From Gammaproteobacteria bacterium (GTDB lineage Bacteria; Pseudomonadota; Gammaproteobacteria; SZUA-229), in the NCBI GenBank assembly GCA_016191795.1, contig JACPVK010000265.1:1-6765 (forward strand): a stretch of DNA of 6,765 nucleotides. Reading direction: 5' to 3'. The translations under genes and the position numbers were made by a program. The notes under the pieces were generated by a model, which saw nothing but the letters and a program-made list of their open reading frames with translations, did not search any database and was not told the origin of the DNA. How positions within the stretch are numbered: position 1 is the first letter of the stretch; each line of letters opens with the position of its first letter. Shown in pieces: positions 1-5,906 of this stretch.

Positions 1-599
1 TATTCCGGCCAGCTCGTGTAGGCTGGTTCATCCGGTGGTTGCCAGTTGTCTACAATTGGCATCGATTCTTTCACCAGTTTGAGATGACTGCCAGCCGGGA
101 TGATTGTGACGTTTTTGAAGAGTGTTCGGTGGTTAATTGGATGGCCGATTGTGGCGAGTTCGGTGAGTGATTTGGGATCAAACTCCAGCTTCAGACCTGG
201 TATGGACGTTATATCCTGTATCTGGGAAGCGATAACGATAATTTTGCTATCCTGATAAATAAATATAGCCGGTAGACCTGTAATACTACTGGTTATTTCA
301 ATTTCCATTTGCGATGGGTGACAACGTAACACTACACCATTACCAAGATACTGTAGTACCTGGTTGTTTGTTTGCAGATCCTGATCATCTCCCAATACAT
401 AATAGTGAACATTATCCTGTTTAATAACCTCAGGCTGGCCCGATATGGCCATAACGGGTTTTACAGACAGTTGTACCCTCGCTGTGCTGGTAGTGAACTT
501 GAATTGGCTACATTCTGGATTTGATCGAGGACTAATATCTGAATCTAACTTGCTGATGCAGACAGTGAATGATTTTATTTTTGTATGATTATTTGTCAT
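1..599 (-). CDS. Asparagine-synthase-like protein, N-terminal part (runs off left edge)
   Basis: An uninterrupted frame of 199 codons reads leftward from ATG 599-597 and leaves the window without a stop. Residues 107-175 match the second half of the glutaminase (class II amidotransferase) domain of asparagine synthases. GLPAIFIYQD is followed by IASQIQDI (family: FASEIKAL), then IGHPINHRTLFKNVTIIPAG (family pattern: G.p...rTlf.gi..lpPG). The known family makes Asn-type amides by ATP-dependent adenylation in a C-terminal synthetase domain, which would lie left of position 1 and cannot be seen. The family's catalytic Cys2 is absent: the protein begins MTNNHTKIK, so this domain probably cannot hydrolyse glutamine. 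That pattern is seen in beta-lactam and lasso-peptide cyclases and in ammonia-using or degenerate members. An in-frame ATG at 608-606 is an alternative start. Neither start has a strong ribosome site; a weak GGA precedes 599. Family assignment is fairly sure; substrate is unknown. Confidence 0.75.
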   Translation of the reverse strand, partial: MTNNHTKIKSFTVCISKLDSDISPRSNPECSQFKFTTSTARVQLSVKPVMAISGQPEVIKQDNVHYYVLGDDQDLQTNNQVLQYLGNGVVLRCHPSQMEIEITSSITGLPAIFIYQDSKIIVIASQIQDITSIPGLKLEFDPKSLTELATIGHPINHRTLFKNVTIIPAGSHLKLVKESMPIVDNWQPPDEPAYTSWPE

Positions 600-833
600 G
601 TAATCCATTTCTATGTTTACTGTATTCGTGTAATCGCGGCAGGCTAACGTTATCTATTTTTTGCTTATTTAAATCTCGGGACAATTGCCCGGAGTTATTA
701 TCCAATTAAAAATGTTTAGTAAACCAGTGATTGTGAATAATTCTTAGCAATATGTTCACTTTATTATCCTTTGCAATAATTGTGCATGATTAAATCAGGT
801 CGTACAATGATGTAACCCTGTGATTAAATAAAA
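600..833. other. AT-rich intergenic region between two minus-strand genes
   Basis: This 234-base gap should hold the 3' end signal of the delta-60 protein gene and the promoter of the asparagine-synthase-like gene, both on the minus strand. I see no convincing terminator. The best structures are an AT-only AAATAA/TTATTT hairpin overlapping the stop codon (825-838) and the imperfect palindrome CGGGACAATTGCCCG near 678-692, which has no T-tract. A weak minus-strand promoter candidate has GATAAT (complement of 697-702) and TTTACT (complement of 718-723), but its spacer is only 15 bases. The word TGATTAAAT occurs twice (787-795 and 822-830), and the first copy lies in the palindrome TGATTAAATCA. 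A 17-codon frame is described under findings. Confidence 0.5.
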
Positions 834-3488
834 TTATTTGTATCTGGAATATGTTCTGTTTATTCCTGGTATCACTAGCAATAGTAGCAACCATCCATAA
901 TTCATGGCACCGCCGCCGTCAGCCGCCACAGTTGTACTGGTAAATACAGCAGTCACATCACCAATCGTCAGTGTAGTGCTAATACTAGTGGCCGGTGATG
1001 CTGAAGATGTGTGGCGTACAGATATGTTGGCACCGTTCACCACCGTTCCTGGTGCGGCGGTAAAGCTGGCACCGTCGATAGAATATTCGCCGTTCATTAC
1101 TGAAATTGTTGTCGCGGCTGTAATACCTGACATGATAATGCTGCCGGAGGTAATGGATGTAGATACAGGTACCCTGTCTGCATGAATAAAACTGAATTCA
1201 TCAGGTGTCAGATCGGATGTCGTGCTGCGATACGTGGCATTCATACTGCCGATGGTTAGAGCGGCTGTGACAGTTGTTGTATCTGTATCAGCTGAAGAAT
1301 GCCGTACACGGACACTATCGCCATTGACCACGGTACCGGTGATGTCGGTGTAATCATTATCGTTAATGGCAAAAGTACCATTGATTACCGAAACAGGTAT
1401 GGCCGTTGTAATACCGCTGATGTTAATGGCATTGGACGTCATCGTGGTGCCGTGTTCCACATTACTCACATCGGTAAAGCTGAAGGCAGCCGGTGTGAAG
1501 TCTGACGTGGTGGAGGTATAGGTATCGGCAACACCACCAATGGTCAGGGTGGTATGGGTGGCGGTTGCGTCAGCGGCCGAGGAGGTGTGACGCAGTGTCA
1601 CGCTGTCGCCATTGAGTACCGTGCCTGGCGTGCTGGTATAAGCCCCGCCATTGACAGCATACGTGCCATCGCTGATGGATATGGCCGTGGCAGCTGTAAT
1701 ACCGCTGATGTTAATGGCATTGGATGTCATCTGGGTGCTGTGTGCCACGTTACTCACATCGGTAAAACTGAAGGCATCAGGAACCAGGTCTTCACCCGTG
1801 GTACTACGAAAAGTGGCTGTTGTGCCTGTACCCAGGATTTGAGCGAGATTATTGGGTGCATGTAATCCGCCTATGGTTAAGTCAGTAGCGGTTTGTGTAA
1901 ACGTACTGGTTGAAGAAACATGTCGGACGCTGATTTGATCTGTGTTGGTCACATAACCCGTCACTGTGGTGTAACTACCTCCATTGATTGCATACTCACC
2001 GCCACTAATCCAGACGGGTACGTAAACCCCGGTGCCGAGACCGGCAACGGTTATGTTATTTGATGTTTGCGTACTTGAAATGGCCACACCAGTCGTTTCG
2101 GTAAATGTGAAGACAGCGGGTTTTATTTGCCAGGGTTCTGGCGGGCTGGGATTATTATCTGTATCAATGGCAAGATAACGGACCATCCAGATTTCCTGCG
2201 TCGTCCCGCCAGCATTATTGGATTCGGCCAGGACTACGTTGCCAACTGTCTGCATGGCCAGGGCATAGCCGGTTTCATTTTCCAGACTGTAACCGCCAAT
2301 CGTAGTTGTTGTGATTCCACCTGTTCCAAAGCTGCTATCGAGGCTGCCATTGGTGTTGAATCTCGCGACGGCAAAGTCGTCTGCACTGTCTGTAGCATTT
2401 CTTGCAAAGCCACCGGCAATGATTTTTCCATCTGGCTGAATGACCAGAGCGCGTGCCTTGTCAGAAAAATAACTGGTAGCGAGGGCAGTGGTTGTGATGC
2501 CATCCGAGCTAAAGCTGGTATCGAGGCTGCCATCTGCCAGATAACGCAGTACCGCAAAGTCGCTGCCACTACCGCTGACGCCGGAGGTACCTGCCACCAG
2601 AATTTTTCTGTCTGGCTGCAGCGCGATGGCATAGCCGATATCCAGAAACCCGCCTATGTCCGTCGTCAGCACACCATCTGTATCAAATGTGGTATCTGCA
2701 CTGCCATCGCTGTTAAAGCGCAATACTGCCAGATCGATTGATGCGCCATTTGCATCTCCGGTCACCAGAATTCTGCCATCCGGTTGTACCGCAATCGCAT
2801 GCCCATGTGAGGTATTCAGGCCTGGATTAACCAGGACGATACCGTCACCGCCACCAAAGCTGCTATCGACTGTGCCATGAGCATTGATTTGTACCAGCGC
2901 AATCGTTTGGAAACCACCTCCCAGGTCGGCGCTGCCGGCAAGGACAAAATTGCCGGCAGGGGTGATAGCCATGCCGGAGCAGGTGGCATTGCCTGAACCA
3001 TCCGGGTCAACAATTACGTAACCATTGCCTGCGGCAAAGCTGATATCCAGTACGCCGGCAGACGTGAACTTAGCCAGGATAAATGCGCCACTGATCCGAC
3101 CTGCCAGATATATGCTGCCGTCAGGCGTGACAATAATCGCATTGGCGGTTGTATCGCCGCCGAGGAAGTTGCTAACTATTCCATCTCCATCGAATGTGGT
3201 ATCCAGTGAACCATCCGGGTTGTAGCGCAACAGGGCAATATTTAAATCGGATGTTGGTGCGGTTGTCCTGCCGGCGACGAGAATCTTGCCATCAGGCAGA
3301 ACCGCCAGGGCATTCGCCAGATCATTTCGTGTATTGACAGATGTGGTAACCAGGCCGCCTGAACCAAAAGTCGTATCAAGATCGCCGGGAGATGCTTTGA
3401 CCGGGGTTACTACCAGTAGTGAAAATACGAGGCAATTTGACAGGAAAAACGTGAATGACATTATACGAAGACAGAATGTTTTTAACAT
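834..3488 (-). CDS. Secreted delta-60 repeat / tandem beta-repeat protein with C-terminal sorting-type tail
   Basis: This is an 884-residue exported protein. Residues 1-32 form a signal peptide (hydrophobic stretch SFTFFLSNCLVFSLLVV, likely cleavage after VKA). Seven delta-60 units follow (about 35-438), each starting with a G-x-L-D-T-T-F-like motif and containing A-L-x-P-D-G-K-I-L-V-A-G. A PSPPEP linker (447-452) leads to four repeats of about 96-115 residues (453-855) with the pattern F-S-F-T-D, TSNAINISGI, NGGAYTS, GTVxNGDSVxxRH, TLTIGG. The end has DGGG (857-860), a hydrophobic segment (865-876) and a basic tail NRTYSRYK, like GlyGly-CTERM substrates. Family knowledge gives no enzyme activity; a surface-exposed or adhesin-like role is inference. 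The frame is open back to TTG 3536, but that codon lies inside the predicted -10 box, so I use ATG 3488, which starts at the signal peptide. ATG 3461 is a shorter option. No clear ribosome site precedes either. The gene appears monocistronic and is visibly richer in GC than its flanks. Confidence 0.85.
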   Translation of the reverse strand: MLKTFCLRIMSFTFFLSNCLVFSLLVVTPVKASPGDLDTTFGSGGLVTTSVNTRNDLANALAVLPDGKILVAGRTTAPTSDLNIALLRYNPDGSLDTTFDGDGIVSNFLGGDTTANAIIVTPDGSIYLAGRISGAFILAKFTSAGVLDISFAAGNGYVIVDPDGSGNATCSGMAITPAGNFVLAGSADLGGGFQTIALVQINAHGTVDSSFGGGDGIVLVNPGLNTSHGHAIAVQPDGRILVTGDANGASIDLAVLRFNSDGSADTTFDTDGVLTTDIGGFLDIGYAIALQPDRKILVAGTSGVSGSGSDFAVLRYLADGSLDTSFSSDGITTTALATSYFSDKARALVIQPDGKIIAGGFARNATDSADDFAVARFNTNGSLDSSFGTGGITTTTIGGYSLENETGYALAMQTVGNVVLAESNNAGGTTQEIWMVRYLAIDTDNNPSPPEPWQIKPAVFTFTETTGVAISSTQTSNNITVAGLGTGVYVPVWISGGEYAINGGSYTTVTGYVTNTDQISVRHVSSTSTFTQTATDLTIGGLHAPNNLAQILGTGTTATFRSTTGEDLVPDAFSFTDVSNVAHSTQMTSNAINISGITAATAISISDGTYAVNGGAYTSTPGTVLNGDSVTLRHTSSAADATATHTTLTIGGVADTYTSTTSDFTPAAFSFTDVSNVEHGTTMTSNAINISGITTAIPVSVINGTFAINDNDYTDITGTVVNGDSVRVRHSSADTDTTTVTAALTIGSMNATYRSTTSDLTPDEFSFIHADRVPVSTSITSGSIIMSGITAATTISVMNGEYSIDGASFTAAPGTVVNGANISVRHTSSASPATSISTTLTIGDVTAVFTSTTVAADGGGAMNYGWLLLLLVIPGINRTYSRYK
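837..920 (-). other. C-terminal GlyGly-CTERM-like sorting signal of the delta-60 protein
   Basis: The last 28 residues have the three parts of a bacterial C-terminal sorting signal: a small flexible motif (DGGGAMNYG), a hydrophobic run (WLLLLLVIPGI) and a basic end (NRTYSRYK). The glycine-rich start resembles GlyGly-CTERM tails, which rhombosortases cut. There is no PEP-type motif and no IPTL motif. The exact class is uncertain because the glycines are few and the usual terminal arginine run is replaced by spaced R, R and K. Confidence 0.55.
924..2132 (-). repeat. Four tandem beta-sandwich-like coding repeats
   Basis: Read in coding order the units are about 2132-1788 (115 residues, with an insertion around HAPNNLAQILGTGTTA), 1787-1500, 1499-1212 and 1211-924 (96 residues each). 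Shared positions include P-x-x-F-S-F, TSNxIxxSGI, the Y-A-x-N-G-G-x-Y-T motif, G-T-V-x-N-G, R-H-x-S-S and L-T-I-G. The middle two units are closest. The 30 bases at 1407-1436 equal those at 1695-1724, and the 17 at 1462-1478 equal those at 1750-1766; both pairs are exactly 288 bases apart. Alternating polar and hydrophobic residues suggest an Ig-like fold, which is inference. Confidence 0.85.
2175..3386 (-). repeat. Seven delta-60 repeat units (likely seven-bladed propeller)
   Basis: In protein order the unit starts are GDLDTTF, GSLDTTF, GVLDISF, GTVDSSF, GSADTTF, GSLDTSF and GSLDSSF (residues 35, 93, 145, 205, 262, 320 and 381 of the 884-residue protein), a spacing of 52 to 61. Each unit has a central strand motif such as AVLPDGKILVAGR and a second one such as IALLRYNPDG. 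These are hallmarks of the delta-60 family. The third unit is the most divergent (ITPAGNFVLAG), and the last lacks the PDG (QTVGNVVLAES), as expected for a closing blade. The blade count is read directly; the propeller fold is inference. Confidence 0.85.
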
Positions 3489-3534
3489 ATAAATTACAAC
3501 CGGGCAGAAACTTAATCTTATCGAAGACAGAAGC

Positions 3535-3562
3535 AATATACAGCTATCGTGTTAGATGTAAA
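3535..3562 (-). promoter_or_regulatory. Sigma-70-type promoter of the delta-60 protein gene
   Basis: On the minus strand the -35 box TTTACA (complement of 3557-3562) matches consensus at 5 of 6 bases. The -10 box TATATT (complement of 3535-3540) also matches at 5 of 6. The spacer is 16 bases. Transcription would begin near 3528, giving a leader of about 40 bases before ATG 3488. This placement also argues against the upstream TTG start at 3536, which overlaps the -10 box. Confidence 0.6.
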
Positions 3563-3607
3563 AACACAATATGACACATGGCGCAATATTAGTAATAGCA
3601 AATATAC

Positions 3608-3642
3608 AGACGGTGTAACTCACCACCCGATTGGGGGGTATG
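3608..3642. promoter_or_regulatory. Overlapping inverted repeats in the divergent intergenic region
   Basis: Two small hairpins share the CACC at 3621-3624. GGTG (3612-3615) pairs with CACC (3621-3624) over a 5-base loop. ACCACCC (3622-3628) pairs with GGGGGGT (3633-3639) over a 4-base loop with one mismatch. They cannot form together. There is no T-tract on either side, so this is not an intrinsic terminator. The site lies between the two divergent promoters and could be a regulator-binding site; that is a guess. Confidence 0.25.
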
Positions 3643-3686
3643 AATAGCAGTGTGGTTTGTTTTAAGATGTACTGTCTAAATCTGGG

Positions 3687-3715
3687 TCACTGGATTTTTA
3701 GCAGAAGAATATAAA
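3687..3715 (+). promoter_or_regulatory. Weak candidate promoter of the PEP-CTERM-like gene
   Basis: A TATAAA box at 3710-3715 sits 28 bases before the chosen ATG. The only -35 candidate at 17-base spacing is TCACTG (3687-3692), a poor match. I searched for the sigma-54 pattern GG-N10-GC, which is known for some PEP-CTERM genes, and did not find it here. The -10 is plausible, the -35 is not convincing, and an activator may be needed. Confidence 0.3.
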
Positions 3716-3742
3716 ATAAATGTTAAATTGAGGATGGATCGA

Positions 3743-4447
3743 ATGGAATTTTCGTTCAAGTCATTACTACCTGCCTGTATATTATTCAGCCTGAGTTTTA
3801 TCAACCCCGCTAATGCCAGCATTATCAATAATATTGGCGGCATTAATTACGAATGGCTAGAATTTGACAATACCGTTAATATGACTCGTGTTAGCGTAGA
3901 ATCGATGCTTACAGACTCAAACAGTTCGCTTTACGGTTATAGATATGCTACACGTGCAGAAACCCAGGCGCTTTTAGAATCCTATATGCCTTATATCCCG
4001 GCAGAATTAAATCACTGGGAAGCCTATCTTGCACCCGGTGCGCAGTCATTTTTCAATGATTTTGGCATAACGTTTCAGGAAGATTTCGGAGTGACATATC
4101 ATACTGTGTCCAATGATGGTGTGTTTTTCGATTACAACATGTATCTAACGTCATATTTTCTTCATGGCTCTTCAGGTGAGTGCGGTGTAGATGTTTCCTG
4201 CGTTGGCAGAATGCTCACTGCCGCTCTCGATGGTGATATCCAGGCCCAGTTTACACCTGCCAGGCGCGGGTTTGACGCAACCTGGCCAGCACCAGATCTG
4301 ATGTCTGATTATGATTCGAGCCATATACTTGCTTCATTACTGGTGCGTGAAGTTTTGCCAGTTCCGGTACCACCAGCTTACCTGTTATTGGCAAATGGCC
4401 TTCTGATGTTATTTGGTATTGCAGGCATTAACCGTAAAAGAGCTTAG
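3743..4447 (+). CDS. PEP-CTERM-like secreted protein of unknown function
   Basis: A 234-residue exported protein. Residues 1-25 are a signal peptide (MEFSFKSLLPACILFSLSF, cleavage likely after ANA). The mature part starts with GGINYEWLEFDNT (about 32-44), then has GYRYATRAE (65-73) and LASLLVRE (196-203). This pattern recurs in PEP-CTERM family proteins whose function is unknown. Two cysteines (147 and 153, in GECGVDVSC) could form a small disulfide loop. The C-terminus has VPVPPAY, a hydrophobic segment and NRKRA, a sorting signal that exosortases are known to act on. The frame is open from TTG 3728, but TGAGGA at 3729-3734 is an 8-base-spaced ribosome site for ATG 3743, so I use that start. 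It diverges from the delta-60 gene and is followed by a terminator-like hairpin, so it probably has its own transcript. No catalytic motif is visible. Confidence 0.85.
   Translation: MEFSFKSLLPACILFSLSFINPANASIINNIGGINYEWLEFDNTVNMTRVSVESMLTDSNSSLYGYRYATRAETQALLESYMPYIPAELNHWEAYLAPGAQSFFNDFGITFQEDFGVTYHTVSNDGVFFDYNMYLTSYFLHGSSGECGVDVSCVGRMLTAALDGDIQAQFTPARRGFDATWPAPDLMSDYDSSHILASLLVREVLPVPVPPAYLLLANGLLMLFGIAGINRKRA
4358..4444 (+). other. PEP-CTERM-like C-terminal sorting signal
   Basis: The segment reads PVPVPPAY, then LLLANGLLMLFGIAGI, then NRKRA. The usual VPEP core is replaced by VPVP followed by PA, a variant known in exosortase systems of proteobacteria. The N-G-L-L in the hydrophobic part matches the family's common G-L-L. 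The expected path is Sec export, cutting by an exosortase, and release or attachment at the surface. The exosortase itself is not in this window. Confidence 0.75.
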
Positions 4448-4511
4448 TTGTAAACGTCAAACTGATTGTGTAGTAAATAACAATATTTATCTGCATGAAT
4501 GGTATATATTT

Positions 4512-4549
4512 AAAAAAGCATAATCGGTTTATACTGATTATGCTTTTTT
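4512..4549. terminator. Strong inverted repeat: intrinsic terminator (possibly bidirectional) or attenuator
   Basis: AAAAAAGCATAATC (4512-4525) is the exact reverse complement of GATTATGCTTTTTT (4536-4549), with a 10-base loop. The eight-pair core GCATAATC is flanked by six A and six T, so it has a T-tract on both strands. It lies 64 bases after the stop of the PEP-CTERM-like gene and 40 bases before the GTG start of the ligase gene. The simplest reading is termination of the upstream transcript. Because no obvious promoter lies between the hairpin and the ligase gene, read-through or attenuation is also possible. Confidence 0.75.
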
Positions 4550-4589
4550 GTTATCAAACCATTTTCTTTCTACTGCTCGAACGAAAGAC

Positions 4590-5834
4590 GTGAAATTTTT
4601 TAATTTCTTCTTCCTGCTTTCTGTTTTTCTAGACATGAGTCAGATACAGCTGCTGTTTCCGATTCTTGGAGCATTGCAAACCCAAAAAATAGTAATTGGA
4701 CTTGCAATGTTTGGCATTATTTCGCAACCGGCGCTTATTGATAACATTCGTAATGCAATGAACACACCGACCATAGGTGTGCTGATATTCCTGGTGGCAT
4801 GGATATTATTATCTGTGCCATTTGGAGTGTATCCAGGACAAAGCCTTGTTTTTATAACACAAAGTTACTGGAAGGTATTAATCACATTCCTTCTGGTCAT
4901 AGCATATGTATCTACTATGGATGATGTAGGTAATCTTGTCTGGGTATACATATCGTCTGTCGGTATGCTGGCAATCATAACTATTTTATCTGCAGGTTTT
5001 GGCCGAATGGAGATCAATGCGGATGTGTATGATGCAAATGATACGGCATTGCAATTTCTGCTGGCACTTCCATTTGCCGTATGGAAATTCAAATCGTTAA
5101 CCGGTTATAAACGCCTAATCGCATTACTCATAGCTTTAATACTGCTGATTGGCATTGTTAAAACAGATTCAAGGGGCGGTTTTCTTGGCCTGGTGGCAGT
5201 TGTTTTGGTAATCATGCTGCAATTAAAAACACTTGAAAAGCGTAGCTTGTTTGGTATCTTCTTTATGTTGGCGATGGTAGGGTGCGGGTTTTTATATTTA
5301 GCCGATGCTGCTTATATAGAACGCATATCTACCATGCTGACGCCGTCACAAGACTACAATACAGCCAGTTCAACAGGTCGATTACAGATCTGGGATCGTG
5401 GCATTCAAATGATGTTTATGAACCCGATATTGGGTGTTGGTGTGTATAATTTCATGAGTGCTGAAGGTATGATATTCGCTGAAATAGGAGCCAGATATCA
5501 GGCTGCGCATAATTCATTTGTGCAGGTTGGTGCGGAACTTGGCATACCTGGTCTTGTCGCGTTTTGCTTATTAATATGGAGAACGTTAAAGAATATCCGA
5601 TCCCTGTCTGCAGCAGAAATTATATCTAACAAAAAAATCACAGAATCAAAAAACCTGGTGGCTACATATTCTATTACGGGAGCGATAACTGCATTTGTTG
5701 TAAGTGGGTTCTTTCTGTCTGCGGCCTATATCACTTCTTTGTATTTCTTGCTGGCTATGGCTGTCGCTATATTTTCTGCTAACCATATTCATGCAAAGGT
5801 TATTAAACAAGAAAAGATGTTTACGGAATATTAA
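4590..5834 (+). CDS. O-antigen ligase / Wzy-type polysaccharide ligase-polymerase, inner-membrane protein
   Basis: A 414-residue polytopic membrane protein with about ten hydrophobic segments. Family members transfer or polymerise lipid-linked glycans on the periplasmic side. Visible family marks (residues from GTG 4590) are DANDTALQFLLALP (about 148-161), KTDSRGG (191-197, with the conserved Arg195), STGRLQIWDRG (261-271), NPILGVG (278-284) and AHNSFVQVGAELGIPG (306-321, with the conserved His307). The long periplasmic loop before the last helices is typical. The frame is open from TTG 4548, but that codon is in the hairpin's T-tract. GTG 4590 keeps the first helix (KFFNFFFLLSVFLDM). ATG 4635 would cut into it. 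No start has a good ribosome site. Ligase, polymerase and exosortase-associated O-glycosylation ligase cannot be told apart by these motifs. It is followed 72 bases later by a glycosyltransferase gene, probably co-transcribed. Confidence 0.85.
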   Translation: MKFFNFFFLLSVFLDMSQIQLLFPILGALQTQKIVIGLAMFGIISQPALIDNIRNAMNTPTIGVLIFLVAWILLSVPFGVYPGQSLVFITQSYWKVLITFLLVIAYVSTMDDVGNLVWVYISSVGMLAIITILSAGFGRMEINADVYDANDTALQFLLALPFAVWKFKSLTGYKRLIALLIALILLIGIVKTDSRGGFLGLVAVVLVIMLQLKTLEKRSLFGIFFMLAMVGCGFLYLADAAYIERISTMLTPSQDYNTASSTGRLQIWDRGIQMMFMNPILGVGVYNFMSAEGMIFAEIGARYQAAHNSFVQVGAELGIPGLVAFCLLIWRTLKNIRSLSAAEIISNKKITESKNLVATYSITGAITAFVVSGFFLSAAYITSLYFLLAMAVAIFSANHIHAKVIKQEKMFTEY

Positions 5835-5895
5835 TAACCGAAAATTATAATCGGTCACGTAAAGAAACGGGCAATAAAATGAATACAGTCTGATT

Positions 5896-5900
5896 AAGGA
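5896..5900 (+). promoter_or_regulatory. Ribosome binding site deciding the glycosyltransferase start
   Basis: AAGGA at 5896-5900 directly abuts ATG 5901 but is 6 bases before the in-frame ATG 5907. A spacing of 6 is normal and a spacing of 0 is not, so translation most likely starts at 5907. Confidence 0.6.
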
Positions 5901-5906
5901 ATGATA

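Noticed and set aside
600..833. Lasso-peptide precursor next to a Cys-less asparagine-synthase-like cyclase
   Set aside because: No small frame in the gap has a lasso-like leader and core, and no transglutaminase-type protease or PqqD-like partner is visible. It can only be reopened by seeing the sequence left of position 1.
904..1865. Several plus-strand frames of 63-103 codons over the beta-repeats
   Set aside because: They mirror the repeats of the minus-strand gene and carry no recognisable domain. Their apparent similarity to each other comes only from the duplicated DNA.
924..2132. CRISPR-like or mobile-element repeats
   Set aside because: The periodicity is 288 bases, in frame, with coding-type divergence. 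There are no short constant repeats with unique spacers, no terminal inverted repeats and no transposase.
2127..2741. 204-codon plus-strand open frame inside the delta-60 gene
   Set aside because: It is the antisense shadow of a long repetitive gene. It has no signal peptide, no family motif and no ribosome site. The minus-strand reading is strongly supported by repeats.
3489..3536. N-terminal extension of the delta-60 protein to TTG 3536
   Set aside because: The TTG overlaps the predicted -10 box, and the added residues would precede an already complete signal peptide.
5836..5857. ACCGA/TCGGT hairpin as terminator after the ligase gene
   Set aside because: Only five pairs with a long AT loop and no T-tract; the ligase and glycosyltransferase genes are more likely co-transcribed.
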